Of a DNA stretch of 64,000 nt, positions 25,670-35,789 are shown piece after piece. The notes beneath the pieces are model-generated. The model saw nothing but the letters and a program-made list of their open reading frames with translations, ran no database searches and was not told the origin of the DNA. Position 1 is the stretch's first letter. Each line of letters starts with the position of its first letter. The position numbers and the translations under genes are program-made. The stretch is from Nitrosospira multiformis (GTDB lineage Bacteria; Pseudomonadota; Gammaproteobacteria; Burkholderiales; Nitrosomonadaceae): positions 1-64,000 of the forward strand of contig JAFKJB010000017.1 in NCBI GenBank assembly GCA_017306155.1, given 5' to 3'.

Positions 25670-27463
25670 CTACTTTTCTCCAACCTGCAGAATTGCAAGA
25701 AACGCTTCCTGCGGAATCTCGACATTGCCGACTTGCTTCATGCGTTTTTTACCGGCTTTCTGCTTTTCCAGAAGCTTGCGTTTACGCGTGATATCGCCAC
25801 CATAGCATTTGGCCAGCACATTCTTGCGCAAGGCCTTGATACTTTCCCTGGCGATAATGTGCGAGCCTATGGCGGCTTGAACAGCGATATCGAACATCTG
25901 CCGGGGAATCAGTTCGCGCATTTTCTGCGCGAGTTCCCGTCCGCGGTACTGGCTGCTCGCACGATGCACAATCAGCGACAAGGCGTCCACGCGCTCGCCA
26001 TTGATGAGGATATCCAGTTTGACGAGATCGGAAGCCCTGAACTCCTTGAATTCATAATCAAGCGAAGCGTAACCGCGGCTGGTCGATTTTAACCTGTCGA
26101 AGAAATCCATGACGACTTCATTGAGCGGGATTTCATAGGTCAGCATGACCTGCCTGCCCATATACTGCATATTCTTCTGGATTCCCCGCTTGCTGATGCA
26201 AAGCGTAATGACCGATCCGACATATTCCTGCGGAACGAGGATGGTCGCCGTAATGATCGGCTCCCGGATCTGTTCTATTTTTGAGAGATCAGGCAGTCTG
26301 GACGGGTTTTCGATTTCAATGACCGATCCATCGCGCAGCACGACCTGATACACCACCGTTGGAGCGGTGGTGATGAGGTTCATGTCGTATTCCCGCTCCA
26401 GTCTTTCCTGTACGATGTCGAGATGAAGGAGCCCGAGAAAGCCGCAGCGAAAACCAAACCCCAGCGCCTGCGACGTTTCCGGCTCGTATTGCAATGAGGA
26501 ATCATTGAGTTTCAGCTTCTCCAGCGCATCGCGCAGGGCATCGTACTGATTGGATTCCACGGGATAGAGTCCGGCGAACACCTGCGGTTTGATCTCCTTG
26601 AAGCCGAGCAGCGGCTGGGGAGCGGGACGGTCAGCGAGGGTTACCGTATCGCCGACCTTGGCAGACTTCAGCTCCTTGATTCCGGAAATAATGAAGCCTA
26701 CTTCACCGGCGTTGAGAGATTCCCGGTTTCTGGATTTGGGCGTAAATACGCCCACCTGTTCACACAGGTGGACGGTTTTACTCGCCATCAGCAATATTTT
26801 GTCCTTAGGTCTCAATACCCCATCCATTACCCGCACGAGCATTACCACGCCCACATAGTTGTCGAACCAGGAATCGATGATAAGGGCTTTCAGGGGTGCT
26901 TCCGGATTCCCTTTCGGCGGGGGAATGCGCAAAATGACCGTTTCCAGGATATCCTCCACACCGAAACCGGTTTTTGCGCTTGCCCGCACGGCATCCCGGG
27001 CTTCTATGCCGATGATATCTTCAATTTCCTTGATGACGCGTTCCGGTTCGGCGGCGGGCAGATCGATCTTGTTCAGCACCGGTATGACTTCCACGCCCTG
27101 TTCAATTGCGGTGTAGCAATTCGCAACGGTTTGGGCTTCCACGCCCTGGGAAGCATCGACCACCAGGAGGGCTCCCTCGCAGGCTGCGAGCGAGCGCGAT
27201 ACTTCATAGGAGAAATCGACGTGGCCGGGTGTATCGATCAGGTTCAGGAGATAGCGGCTGCCATCACGGGATTTGTATTCGAGAGCCGCCGTCTGCGCCT
27301 TGATGGTGATTCCGCGCTCGCGCTCCAGTTCCATCGAGTCCAGCACCTGTTCTTCCATTTCCCGGTCGGACAGTCCTCCGCATAAATGGATAATGCGGTC
27401 CGCGAGCGTGGACTTGCCGTGATCGATATGGGCGATGATGGAAAAGTTGCGGATGTGCTGCAT
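25670..27463 (-). CDS. lepA: Elongation factor 4 (LepA)
   Basis: 597 residues from the ATG at 27463 ([19 protein letters not shown]); the open frame begins six codons earlier at a TTG that other LepA proteins lack. G-domain motifs are [28 protein letters not shown] and NKIDLP. EF-G-like domains III and V and the LepA-specific C-terminal domain (ERSS-like [16 protein letters not shown], then [16 protein letters not shown]) follow. It is a ribosomal GTPase acting in translation initiation or stalled-ribosome rescue. It heads the lepA-lepB-rnc-era-recO series; a terminator separates it from the upstream stress operon. Confidence 0.97.
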   Translation of the reverse strand: MQHIRNFSIIAHIDHGKSTLADRIIHLCGGLSDREMEEQVLDSMELERERGITIKAQTAALEYKSRDGSRYLLNLIDTPGHVDFSYEVSRSLAACEGALLVVDASQGVEAQTVANCYTAIEQGVEVIPVLNKIDLPAAEPERVIKEIEDIIGIEARDAVRASAKTGFGVEDILETVILRIPPPKGNPEAPLKALIIDSWFDNYVGVVMLVRVMDGVLRPKDKILLMASKTVHLCEQVGVFTPKSRNRESLNAGEVGFIISGIKELKSAKVGDTVTLADRPAPQPLLGFKEIKPQVFAGLYPVESNQYDALRDALEKLKLNDSSLQYEPETSQALGFGFRCGFLGLLHLDIVQERLEREYDMNLITTAPTVVYQVVLRDGSVIEIENPSRLPDLSKIEQIREPIITATILVPQEYVGSVITLCISKRGIQKNMQYMGRQVMLTYEIPLNEVVMDFFDRLKSTSRGYASLDYEFKEFRASDLVKLDILINGERVDALSLIVHRASSQYRGRELAQKMRELIPRQMFDIAVQAAIGSHIIARESIKALRKNVLAKCYGGDITRKRKLLEKQKAGKKRMKQVGNVEIPQEAFLAILQVGEK

Positions 27464-27525
27464 CAGGGATCGGGATGGCAAGGGAAGAGGGTGATAACAG
27501 GACGACGCCGGAACTCACCGGCAAT

Positions 27526-27550
27526 CAAAAAAGGGCACATGGTGTGCCCT
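27526..27550 (-). terminator. Intrinsic terminator of the rpoE-mucD-glutaredoxin operon
   Basis: The perfect 8-bp stem AGGGCACA / TGTGCCCT has a three-base loop. On the minus strand it is followed by TTTTTTGATT. It lies between the glutaredoxin gene and lepA. Confidence 0.85.
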
Positions 27551-27715
27551 CTCATGGCGTGGCCCTCTGGTCGCACGTGTATCCGGTCCCTGCAGATTCT
27601 TGTTCAAGACGGACATTCTAGCGAATTTTGAGGAAATAAGCACCTGCCGGATCGCCTTCTTTCCCGGCGATAAAGGGGAAGAAGGCGGTCACCGTTTCCG
27701 CAAAAGAATGCGATG

Positions 27716-27985
27716 CTATTTTTCGATTCGCTCAAATATCCGGGCAAACGCATTCAGATCGAGGTGATAGTGGCAAATTTCCGTGTTTCCGGCCATCAAC
27801 ACTGGAACGCGTTGCCCATAACGGGACTGCAAATCGCCATCGCTATCCACATCCACGACTTCGAGCTTGAAAGGATAGTCTGGCTTCAATTCCTGCAACG
27901 CCGCGAGCATGTCCTGGCAGAGGTGGCAGTGCTCCCGGCCATAAACTGTCAGCAAGACAGGGAGATCAGGATCGGGAGCAGCCAT
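27716..27985 (-). CDS. Glutaredoxin-family protein
   Basis: 89 residues with a thioredoxin fold. The active site is CHLC within YGREHCHLCQDML (residues 16-28), and the cis-Pro segment is QRVPVLMAGN. This is the short glutaredoxin-like/DUF836 type common in Betaproteobacteria. Its ATG follows the mucD stop immediately (TAAATG), so it is translated as part of the envelope-stress operon. Electron donor and target are unknown. Confidence 0.88.
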   Translation of the reverse strand: MAAPDPDLPVLLTVYGREHCHLCQDMLAALQELKPDYPFKLEVVDVDSDGDLQSRYGQRVPVLMAGNTEICHYHLDLNAFARIFERIEK

Positions 27986-29413
27986 TTATTTGTTTTCCCC
28001 ATTCATCTTCATGGTGACGAAGGTGGCGGTATCGCCGCGTCTCACCAGCAGGGCAATATTGCGTCCTTTCTCGACCTTGTTGATCAACTGGTTGAATTGA
28101 TCAACCGTTTTGACATCCTGGTTATTGATACTCAAAATGACATCGCCGGGTCTGACCCCCGCGCGACTTGCGACACCGGGTACCATATCCTCGACCAGAA
28201 GCCCGCTTTCAGTTTCCAGTTCCTTCTTCTGATCCGAAGTCAGCTCGATCAGGCTCAAGCCGATACGATTCGCTGCGTCCGGTATCTTGCCCCGCTTTCC
28301 AGAACGCGCCGCTGGTTTTTCATCCTCTGGAAGTTCATCTACTGTGAGCGTGAACTCCTTGGTCGATCCATTCCGCCACACCTGCATCTGCACTTTCGTG
28401 CCTGGCTTGGTCGAGCCAACTATGCGCGGCAGATCGCCCGAGGAATTCACGGTCTTGCCGTCGAACTTGAGAATGATATCCCGCGCTTGAATGCCTGCCT
28501 TGTCTGCCGGACCGCCTTTCTGGACAGAGGCTACCAGCGCGCCGGCTGGCTTGGGTAAACCGAACGATTCCGCGAGCTCCTTTGTGATTTCCTGAATCAG
28601 CACGCCGATTCTGCCCCGGCTCACTCTGCCGCTCGCAATCAGCTGATTTGATATATTCCGGGCAACATCGATGGGAATGGCGAATGACAAGCCCATGAAT
28701 CCGCCGGTGCGGCTGTAGATCTGGGAATTGATGCCGACCACCTCACCGTTCATATTGAACAGGGGGCCACCGGAATTTCCGGGGTTGATCGCGACATCCG
28801 TCTGGATGAAGGGCACGAAATTTTCCTGCGCCAGAGAGCGTCCTTTGGCGCTGACAATCCCGGCAGTAACACTGTTTTCAAAGCCGAAGGGTGAGCCGAT
28901 CGCTACCACCCATTCTCCTACCTTCATTTTATTGGGATCACCCTGGGTAACCTTCGGCAGGCCGGTAGCATCGATCTTGAGGAGAGCGATGTCCGTCTTC
29001 CGGTCCGCCCCGATCAGTTTTGCCCGGAACTCCCGCTTGTCCGTAAGCTTCACATTGATTTCATCGGCTCCATCCACCAGATGGGTATTTGTCAGAATGT
29101 AGCCGTCCGAACTGATAATGAAGCCGGAACCCACCGATCTGGCTTCGAAATCTCGTGGCATTCCTCCATGAGGTTGCATGTGTCTCCGGAAAAACTCGAA
29201 AAATGGATCATCCTCGGGTATGTTCGGCATTCCCGGGAAGACGCGCTCCGTGGCTGCGCTGCCCGACTGAACGGTGCTGATATTTACGACCGAAGGTCCT
29301 TCTCTTTCGACCAGCCCGGTAAAATCCGGCAATTCGCGCGCCGGCGTTTCCGCCTCCGCAAACGCACTCGTGGATAATCCAAGCAGCACCACCAGTAAAA
29401 ATTTAGCAATCAT
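27986..29413 (-). CDS. mucD: Periplasmic serine protease, DegQ/MucD (Do) family
   Basis: 475 residues from the ATG at 29413 (GGAAG upstream); the open frame extends 12 codons further. The signal peptide is MIAKFLLVVLLGLSTSAFA. The trypsin-like domain carries the triad His in ILTNTHLVDGADE, Asp in KTDIALLKI and Ser in GNSGGPLF. Two PDZ domains follow (from about residue 270, IGVLIQEIT, and about 385, SLIELTSDQK to GVRPGDVILSINNQ). It degrades or refolds misfolded envelope proteins. It lies downstream of rpoE-rseA-mucB, which it presumably serves. Confidence 0.96.
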   Translation of the reverse strand: MIAKFLLVVLLGLSTSAFAEAETPARELPDFTGLVEREGPSVVNISTVQSGSAATERVFPGMPNIPEDDPFFEFFRRHMQPHGGMPRDFEARSVGSGFIISSDGYILTNTHLVDGADEINVKLTDKREFRAKLIGADRKTDIALLKIDATGLPKVTQGDPNKMKVGEWVVAIGSPFGFENSVTAGIVSAKGRSLAQENFVPFIQTDVAINPGNSGGPLFNMNGEVVGINSQIYSRTGGFMGLSFAIPIDVARNISNQLIASGRVSRGRIGVLIQEITKELAESFGLPKPAGALVASVQKGGPADKAGIQARDIILKFDGKTVNSSGDLPRIVGSTKPGTKVQMQVWRNGSTKEFTLTVDELPEDEKPAARSGKRGKIPDAANRIGLSLIELTSDQKKELETESGLLVEDMVPGVASRAGVRPGDVILSINNQDVKTVDQFNQLINKVEKGRNIALLVRRGDTATFVTMKMNGENK

Positions 29414-29529
29414 ACTTTTTCTTCCATGGAGTAGAAACGGATGAACCATTCACCCGTCTGCCCAAGATAACGGGATAGTAGTACCAGGATCGCATTCAGT
29501 CCAAGCCGCGGGCGGCCTGCCTTGGTGAC

Positions 29530-30510
29530 CTAACGACTGGTAACGGAATTGCCGATCTGCATTACAGTGGCGGGCGGTACTTCGCCTATGGCAGTTACCC
29601 GGTTGTCGCCGAGAGTACGTGTATAGATATTAATGGCGCCGCGGCTGTGGTAGAGGCCCTCGACCGGAGAAGAAGCCTCTCCCGAATGGGGCTCGATAAA
29701 TACCGATACGGCAGCAAGACCATCCGAGAGAGCAATATGCGCAACAGGACGTGATTTGCCGGAGAGATTACGTTTCATTTCCATAATCTTTTTGAATCCC
29801 GGAGGCGGGTCTTTGACATGCCAGCCAAGTTTCCCGCTACCCTGTGTCGAGGAGACAAGATTTGTCGTGCGCCATTCAGCAGCTTGATCCGCATATTTGG
29901 ATTTCAACAGATCCTTGTCTATTTTCCCGCCAATTTTCAGATCGGTGAATACAAATTGCTCCACCACCCGGCCTTTTTTATCCATTACGGCGGCTTTCAG
30001 CAACAGGCCGGTATTGGGATCCATCCATAATTTCTGGCCATACCGCTTGTCATCCCTGGGCTCCAGTTCGATGACCTGGCTGGCATAATCGCTGACCCGC
30101 TCCTGCTTGCCCTTTTTGATGATATAGTTGTCGTCGAGATTGATCAACGGCTGAGGCAGCAGCGCGGGAAAAACTTTTCGCAGCCAGCGTTTTTCCGTTA
30201 CCACGGTCTTGCTTTCCGGCAGATAGCATCTCATTTCATCGTTGTTGCGGATAATCTCACGTGGAGGACCATCCAGCACCACGCTTTTTTCCTGCTCGCC
30301 TTCCTCATTCACCAGATGGATGATGCGCGATGTTTCTATCTGATCGTCAGACGAATAGACGAATGTCCCGACATAATTGTAATGGCGCGGCGCGATGGCA
30401 ATCTTTTGCAGCCAGTTAAGCGCCTCGGGAGATGAACTGGAGGGATTTTGCGCGAATGCGGATTGAACGATAATTGTCAGCAGCAGGGAAGACAGTGAAA
30501 CCTTTGTCAT
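29530..30510 (-). CDS. mucB: Sigma-E regulatory protein MucB/RseB
   Basis: 326 residues. The signal peptide is LSSLLLTIIVQSAFAQ. A LolA-like N-terminal domain (YNYVGTFVYSSDDQIETSRI, REIIRNNDEMRCYLPES) and a smaller C-terminal domain (KLGWHVKDPPPGFKKIMEM) match RseB. In the periplasm this family binds RseA and senses mislocalised lipids to control RseA cleavage. It starts nine bases after the rseA stop. A mucC gene is absent; mucD follows after 116 bases. Confidence 0.93.
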   Translation of the reverse strand: MTKVSLSSLLLTIIVQSAFAQNPSSSSPEALNWLQKIAIAPRHYNYVGTFVYSSDDQIETSRIIHLVNEEGEQEKSVVLDGPPREIIRNNDEMRCYLPESKTVVTEKRWLRKVFPALLPQPLINLDDNYIIKKGKQERVSDYASQVIELEPRDDKRYGQKLWMDPNTGLLLKAAVMDKKGRVVEQFVFTDLKIGGKIDKDLLKSKYADQAAEWRTTNLVSSTQGSGKLGWHVKDPPPGFKKIMEMKRNLSGKSRPVAHIALSDGLAAVSVFIEPHSGEASSPVEGLYHSRGAINIYTRTLGDNRVTAIGEVPPATVMQIGNSVTSR

Positions 30511-30519
30511 CTGTGGATG

Positions 30520-31083
30520 TTATCGCGCGCTTTCCGCCGATGTACGCATGAAAGGAACTGCCCCGTGTATTGTGGTGCTAGGCGAGAATTGCCGATGCGC
30601 CAGGAGATAGTCATCGATTTGCGCGGATTCGGACGCAGCGATGGAAACTTTGGCGGGAATTACAGGATAAGTGACAACGGGCGCTACAGTGGCTGCAGAA
30701 GTCGAGGGCGACATCCTGTTATCGGCCAGATCCTGCCTTAGGAGATCCGACTCTTGCGTCGTTTGCAGAATTATCCATCCACCTACCATTGCTGCCGCGA
30801 TGGAGGCCGCAGCGGCATAAGCGGGTGGCCTGCGCTTCGCGGCCGGACGGGGCAATGGTGCGCTTGATACTATGGATACTGCGGGTTCCGCTGCCAGTCT
30901 TGCATTAACCCGTCGCGTAATATCCAACGGTTTGATCTCCGATTGACCCAACGCATCGCTGATCATGTGGTAAGCAACCCAGTGCTCCCGTAACTCCTCT
31001 GCGTTCCTGAATTGCCCAATCACTACCGACGCCTCGTCTGCGTCCAGTTCACCATCCATCAATGCCGATATTTTCTCTTGCAT
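30520..31083 (-). CDS. rseA: Anti-sigma-E factor RseA/MucA
   Basis: 187 residues. The N-terminal cytoplasmic part (MQEKISALMDGELDADEA, then LREHWVAYHMISDAL) is the sigma-binding domain. One membrane helix lies near 89-107 (AYAAAASIAAAMVGGWIIL), and the rest is periplasmic and low in complexity (Ala/Ser/Thr/Pro). It holds sigma-E inactive until regulated proteolysis. The ATG lies one base past the rpoE stop, and its ribosome site AGAGGTGG lies inside the rpoE end. Confidence 0.92.
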   Translation of the reverse strand: MQEKISALMDGELDADEASVVIGQFRNAEELREHWVAYHMISDALGQSEIKPLDITRRVNARLAAEPAVSIVSSAPLPRPAAKRRPPAYAAAASIAAAMVGGWIILQTTQESDLLRQDLADNRMSPSTSAATVAPVVTYPVIPAKVSIAASESAQIDDYLLAHRQFSPSTTIHGAVPFMRTSAESAR

Positions 31084-31084
31084 A

Positions 31085-31687
31085 TTACCACCTCTTATCT
31101 TTACCAGTTCCCAGCAAGGGGCGCAGTTTTTCCGCTATTGCTTCCCGTGCACGAAATATTCGCGAACGGACCGTACCGATGGGGCAATTCATGATCGCTG
31201 CGATTTCCTCGTAGCTCAGTCCCTCGATTTCTCTCAACGTAATTGCCGTTCGCAGTTCTTCAGGCAATTCTTCCAGCGTTTGGTTCACCGTTTGAGCGAT
31301 CTGTTTGCTTGTCAGTTCGCTCTCGGGCGTGTTCATTTCACGCAGCTGGCTCGCTTCTTCAAAACCTTCGGCTTCTTCGTTGTCGAAGCCTGTCGTGGTG
31401 GTAGGTGCCCGTCGCCCTTGAGCCACCAGGAAATTCTTGGCGGTATTGATGCCTATCCTGTATAACCAGGTATAAAACGCACTGTCTCCACGGAACGACG
31501 GTAGTGCGCGGTAAGCCTTGATAAAGGCTTCCTGGGTTACATCCTCTACTTCTGACGCATCCCGGATGAATTGCGAAAGGAGACGTGCAAGCTTGCGCTG
31601 GTACTTGATTACCAGAAGATCGAAGGCCTGCTTGTCGCCGTGTTGCGCGCGTTCTACCAGTTGCTGATCGATTTCCCGGTCACCCAT
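31085..31687 (-). CDS. rpoE: RNA polymerase sigma-E factor
   Basis: 200 residues from the ATG at 31687 (MGDREIDQQLVERAQHGD), the conserved family start; the frame is open for 37 codons upstream. Sigma region 2 (DLLVIKYQRKLARLLSQFI, then VEDVTQEAFIKAYRALPSF) and region 4 (LPEELRTAITLREIEGLSYEEI, then NCPIGTVRSRIFRARE) are clear. It controls the envelope-stress response and normally its own operon. A TATAAT lies at 31736-31741 on the minus strand, but no sigma-E-type promoter was found with confidence. Confidence 0.96.
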   Translation of the reverse strand: MGDREIDQQLVERAQHGDKQAFDLLVIKYQRKLARLLSQFIRDASEVEDVTQEAFIKAYRALPSFRGDSAFYTWLYRIGINTAKNFLVAQGRRAPTTTTGFDNEEAEGFEEASQLREMNTPESELTSKQIAQTVNQTLEELPEELRTAITLREIEGLSYEEIAAIMNCPIGTVRSRIFRAREAIAEKLRPLLGTGKDKRW

Positions 31688-31907
31688 GCTACCCAATTCC
31701 TGAATTGACGAATCTCTTGTCTGTAACTGCTTCATTATAAGGCAGCTCAGCCAAGTATACCCGTTCAGGAGCCCATCGGGAATTACGCACCGGTCCATCG
31801 ACCGCCGTCTGTGTGAACAGACAACGCGTAGTATAAATTAGTTCAGTTGAAAATGTGGTTATTCCAGCAGATAGAGTACATGTCAGATTCAGGCCCTGAT
31901 CGTGCGT

Positions 31908-32249
31908 TTATGCCGCCATCTCGCGGCAGTGCTCCGCACACTGGCGGCAGGCTTGCACACACTCTTCCATCCCATCCAGCTGTTCGCAACTTTTAGCACA
32001 GGCGTCACAAACTTCGGCACAGGCGCCACAGACTTTGGGGCTGAATCTGGAGCCGCTGAGCATGAAATTCAGTGACGTCTGGCAGATTTCCGCGCAATTC
32101 ATCATGAGCCGGAGGTGGTCGGCCTCGACATGTTTGCCGCCTGATTCCAGGCAATGGTTCATGGCCATTTGCAGGCAGGTACGATGACAATGGTTGCACG
32201 CATCGATACAGGCTTGCAGATTCTGGTTGGTTTCGGTGTATAAAAACAT
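31908..32249 (-). CDS. Cysteine-rich four-helix-bundle copper-storage-like protein (Csp/DUF326)
   Basis: 113 residues with 16 cysteines in helical CxxxC and CxxC spacing (ACIDACNHCHRTC, then KVCGACAEVCDACAKSC and CVQACRQCAEHC). This is the pattern of Csp proteins, whose four-helix bundle stores many Cu(I) ions on inward-facing thiols. There is no signal peptide or Tat motif, so it resembles the cytosolic Csp3 type. The minus-strand ribosome site AAAAGGAGACGG precedes the ATG. It stands alone between rpoE and a divergent CDF transporter. Copper is the likely ligand by family; other soft metals are possible. Confidence 0.88.
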   Translation of the reverse strand: MFLYTETNQNLQACIDACNHCHRTCLQMAMNHCLESGGKHVEADHLRLMMNCAEICQTSLNFMLSGSRFSPKVCGACAEVCDACAKSCEQLDGMEECVQACRQCAEHCREMAA

Positions 32250-32474
32250 GGCCGTCTCCTTTTCCGTTTTTGGGAAATTTTTCGGGGGTCGATGAAGCTC
32301 GTCAAACCCGCTAGCGCATAATGTGCGCCAGCCACCGCTTCACATTCTGTACGCTAGCAGACATAAAATCCTGGACCGGAAAGGAAATGGGCGATGACGG
32401 AGCAGAATAGGGAATAGGAATGGATTGTTGCTATCATTGTTCGGATTACGCGTCTTTCATCCAAATTGAGACAG

Positions 32475-33440
32475 ATGGGAAATCATCACAGTTGCGGACA
32501 CGGTTTTTCCAGCAGGTCATCTCATACCGGGCATTCCGCACCTCACAACCATTCTCCCGCACGCAACCATGGACGTGCGTTCGTTATTGCCATCGCTTTG
32601 AACGCCGGCTTTGTCGTAGTCGAGTTCGGTTACGGCTTTGCCGCCAACTCGACAGCGCTCATGGCGGATGCAGGGCACAACTTATCGGATGTGCTCGGGC
32701 TTGCGTTAGCCTGGGGCGCGGAAATTTTGAGCCGCAAGGCCCCCAGCGAACGCTATACCTATGGCTTGCGCAGCACTTCGATACTTGCCGCACTGGCAAA
32801 TGCTGTTTTGCTCCTGGTGGCATGCGGTGCAATCGCCTGGGAAGCTTTTCAGCGGTTTTTGCAACCTCCGATAGTGGCCGGCCTCACCGTTGCAGTCGTC
32901 GCAACCGCCGGTCTTCTGATCAACGGCCTGTCTGCCTGGCTGTTTTTAAAGGGGAGCAAGGAGGATCTGAATATTCGCGGCGCCTTCCTGCACATGGCGG
33001 CGGATGCCGCGGTTTCGGCCGGCGTTCTGGTATCCGGAGTGGCGATCCTTTTCACGCAATGGTACTGGCTCGACCCGGCGATCAGCCTGATGGTCGTTGC
33101 CGTCATTATTTTCAATACATGGGGACTCCTGCGCGACTCGGTTCAGCTTGCGTTAAGCGCCGTGCCCCCGCATATCGACATTGCCGCGATCGAAGCTTTT
33201 CTGCGTGACCAGCCGGGTGTAACAGACGTCCATGACCTGCATGTATGGGGCTTGAGCACGACCGAGAGCGCGCTCACTGTCCACCTGGTCATGCCGGATG
33301 GATATCCGGGCGATCCTTTCATGGACAGCATCAGGACGACCCTGGAGGCGCGCTATGCCATTCATCACAGCACCCTGGAAATCGAACAGGGAACCATCAG
33401 TCATTATTGTCCGGTGGGAATCAGTAGGGCCAATCATTGA
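32475..33440 (+). CDS. Cation diffusion facilitator (CzcD/ZitB type) metal exporter
   Basis: 321 residues from the ATG at 32475; a TTG nine bases earlier is also in frame. The N-terminus is His-rich (NHHSCGHGF, then SHTGHSAPHNHSPARNH) and probably binds metal. Six membrane spans follow. The transport site is built from H-x3-D in span 2 (DAGHNLSD) and H-x3-D in span 5 (LHMAADAAVS), the Zn-type signature. A cytoplasmic ferredoxin-like domain (VTDVHDLHVWGLSTTESALT) closes the protein. It exports Zn2+ (possibly Co2+ or Cd2+) by proton exchange. Confidence 0.94.
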   Translation: MGNHHSCGHGFSSRSSHTGHSAPHNHSPARNHGRAFVIAIALNAGFVVVEFGYGFAANSTALMADAGHNLSDVLGLALAWGAEILSRKAPSERYTYGLRSTSILAALANAVLLLVACGAIAWEAFQRFLQPPIVAGLTVAVVATAGLLINGLSAWLFLKGSKEDLNIRGAFLHMAADAAVSAGVLVSGVAILFTQWYWLDPAISLMVVAVIIFNTWGLLRDSVQLALSAVPPHIDIAAIEAFLRDQPGVTDVHDLHVWGLSTTESALTVHLVMPDGYPGDPFMDSIRTTLEARYAIHHSTLEIEQGTISHYCPVGISRANH

Positions 33441-33521
33441 GCTACATTGATCTTGTTGCCATAAAAGCCCCTGCCAGGTCTGTTATCATTCCCTGCTTAC
33501 AAAAACAAATAACGACGACCA

Positions 33522-35126
33522 GTGCCACAGCTTAATTTCGATACCCTGATAATTGGCAGCGGCCTGGCCGGACTCACCCTTGCGCTCAATCTGGCGCAAA
33601 ACAGGAAAGTAGGTCTCATCACCAAGCGTGCCTTGCTCGATGGGGCAAGCGGATGGGCGCAGGGAGGAATCGCCGCAACGTTATCGGAAGAGGACTCGCT
33701 CGAAGCTCACCTCCACGATACGCTCGTCGCAGGCGCAGGGCTCTGCAACGAAGAGGTGACGCGGTATGTAGTGGAAAACGGTCCCCAGGCGATCCAATGG
33801 CTGATCGAGCAGGGAGTGCCTTTCACGCGCGATGGCGGCAACGGAACGGGCTATCATCTGACCCGTGAAGGCGGGCATAGCGTGCGCCGCATCATTCATG
33901 CGGCGGATGCGACCGGGAGGGCGGTGCAATTGACCCTGATCGAAAGAGCGCATGCCCACCCGAATATCACCGTGCTGGAGTACCATGTCGCGATCGACCT
34001 GATCACCAGTGCCAAACTGGCTGGCCGTGGTGAGCGCCCCGGCAGGAACGGTAATCGCTGTCTTGGCGCTTACGTGCTGGACAGCAGGGAAGGGCGGGTG
34101 CGCACCATAGCGGCGAGCAACACCGTGCTGGCAACAGGTGGAGCCGGTAAAGTCTATCTCTACACCACCAATCCGGATACTTCGACCGGCGATGGCATCG
34201 CCATGGGCTGGCGGGCAGGCTGCCGCATAGCGAATATGGAGTTCATCCAGTTTCATCCCACTTGCCTTTATCATCCTCACGCCAAATCGTTCCTTATCAG
34301 CGAAGCGGTGCGAGGCGAGGGAGGTCTGCTGAAACTGCCCGATGGCAGGCGTTTCATGCCTGCGCACGATGTGCGCGCGGAGCTTGCTCCACGTGACATC
34401 GTAGCGCGCGCCATCGACTTCGAAATGAAGAAGCGCGGGCTCGACTGTGTGTACCTGGATATTTCGCACAAGCCGGCAAACTTCCTGAAGGAGTATTTTC
34501 CGACCATTTACCAGCGTTGCCTGGAATTCGGCATCGATATCACCAGAACGCCGATTCCCGTCGTGCCTGCGGCTCACTATACATGTGGCGGTGTCGTCAC
34601 CGACTGGAACGGGAAGACCGACCTGGATAATCTTTATGCGATTGGCGAAACCGCGCACACCGGTCTGCACGGAGCCAATCGCCTGGCAAGTAATTCGCTG
34701 CTCGAATGCCTGGTATTCGGACAGGCCGCGGCGCGGGATATCATGCAGCAGATGCCCGAACCCATCCCTGCATTGCCGCCATGGGATGAAAGCCGCGTGA
34801 CCAATGCCGATGAGGAAATTGTCATATCCCATAACTGGGATGAGTTGCGGCGCTTCATGTGGAGTTACGTTGGCATCGTCCGCACCACTAAACGCTTACA
34901 GCGCGCGCAGCACCGCATCCATCTTTTGCATGAAGAGATCAGCGAATATTACGCGAATTTCCATGTCACCAATGATCTGCTGGAATTGCGCAACCTGGTG
35001 GATACTGCGGATCTGATCGTGCAAAGCGCCATGTTGCGCCATGAAAGCCGGGGCCTGCACTACAGCAAGGATTATCCGGAGTTGCTGCCGGAAGCGAGGG
35101 ATACGGTGTTGAAGCGGGGTGCTTGA
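33522..35126 (+). CDS. nadB: L-aspartate oxidase
   Basis: 534 residues, starting at GTG ([18 protein letters not shown]). An FAD-dependent enzyme that converts aspartate to iminoaspartate, the first step of NAD synthesis with NadA. Features are the dinucleotide fold [24 protein letters not shown], the active-site segment [18 protein letters not shown], the FAD loop [17 protein letters not shown], and a helical C-terminal domain ([14 protein letters not shown]). No nadA or nadC is adjacent. The start has no strong ribosome site, but the family N-terminus fits. Confidence 0.97.
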   Translation: MPQLNFDTLIIGSGLAGLTLALNLAQNRKVGLITKRALLDGASGWAQGGIAATLSEEDSLEAHLHDTLVAGAGLCNEEVTRYVVENGPQAIQWLIEQGVPFTRDGGNGTGYHLTREGGHSVRRIIHAADATGRAVQLTLIERAHAHPNITVLEYHVAIDLITSAKLAGRGERPGRNGNRCLGAYVLDSREGRVRTIAASNTVLATGGAGKVYLYTTNPDTSTGDGIAMGWRAGCRIANMEFIQFHPTCLYHPHAKSFLISEAVRGEGGLLKLPDGRRFMPAHDVRAELAPRDIVARAIDFEMKKRGLDCVYLDISHKPANFLKEYFPTIYQRCLEFGIDITRTPIPVVPAAHYTCGGVVTDWNGKTDLDNLYAIGETAHTGLHGANRLASNSLLECLVFGQAAARDIMQQMPEPIPALPPWDESRVTNADEEIVISHNWDELRRFMWSYVGIVRTTKRLQRAQHRIHLLHEEISEYYANFHVTNDLLELRNLVDTADLIVQSAMLRHESRGLHYSKDYPELLPEARDTVLKRGA

Positions 35127-35214
35127 AATAGATAAATCGAAATACTTATCCAAACCGGTAGCCCAGATTTGCCTTGCAAACCTCACTTCAATAATCCAAC
35201 GCCGGTACTGAAGT

Positions 35215-35514
35215 ATGAATTTGGCAGAAAAACTCCGGCTGCATTACTACTTAGACGGTGGTTCACATTCAATGGATGCACTTGTTCGGAACAAGTGCGA
35301 AGCCGAAATTTTAGCGCTGATTCAAGAAGCTTCCAACGAGTTTGGATTTCAACTGACTATTGAGTCAGAAGCTTTTCAAGAAGGGGGACTGAAAGAAATA
35401 TGACAGTTCATCGGAGAAAATAAAGATCAGTTAACTGTCTTACTCAGCAACTTCTTTTCATCGAACCCGGACAGGGGATTCCACCGATTGTTTTCGAAGA
35501 CGCCCTGGCGATGA
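35215..35514 (+). pseudogene. Remnant of a small hypothetical gene with an in-frame stop
   Basis: An ATG opens a protein-like 62-codon frame (MNLAEKLRLHYYLDGG, then HSMDALVRNKCEAEILALI). It stops at TGA at 35401-35403, directly after GGLKEI. The same frame then continues sensibly (QFIGENKDQLTVLLSNFF) to a stop at 35512. I recall a family of small hypothetical proteins in which this junction reads EIW or EIWKF, so a TGG-to-TGA change is the simplest reading. After that the sequence degenerates, suggesting an incomplete gene. Function is unknown. Codon use is AT-richer than in the flanking nadB and ABC genes, which suggests acquired DNA. Confidence 0.55.
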
Positions 35515-35733
35515 GCAATCAGGTAACAGGAATATTCTCCAGGGCATGATCAAATATCGCATCATAGCTCATCGCTTCAAGCGGGGTCGATCCAGATTTT
35601 CCGCCAGACCTGTCTCACCGATATCCAATGTGGAGAACAATGTTATTGTATATCTTGCCTCGATTTCGGAAAGTGTTCAGACAGCAGGCGGAATATCTCT
35701 TTCCCTGGTGGTCACACAGTCCAGCAAAAATCG

Positions 35734-35752
35734 AATCCGGTCACACCGGATT
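35734..35752. promoter_or_regulatory. Short inverted repeat ahead of the ABC exporter gene
   Basis: AATCCGGT CAC ACCGGATT, an 8-bp perfect stem with a three-base loop, lies 38 bases before the ABC gene start. It may be an operator or a leader hairpin; there is no T-run on the plus strand beyond TTT. Confidence 0.35.
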
Positions 35753-35789
35753 TGGCACGATTCGCTATAGATTGCCTACAGTGGTTTAA

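Noticed and set aside
28080-28120. Two TTGATCAA-like dyads close together, considered as regulator boxes
   Set aside because: They lie inside the second PDZ domain of mucD and code conserved Asp-Gln-Phe-Asn and Leu-Ile-Asn residues, so they are explained by coding.
33681-34832. 383-codon open frame antisense to nadB
   Set aside because: nadB motifs are unambiguous; the antisense translation is low in hydrophobic order and lacks a start context.
35546-35770. 74-codon open frame before the ABC exporter
   Set aside because: Ser/Arg-rich irregular translation with no ribosome site; it contains the AATCCGGT inverted repeat and probably is leader sequence.
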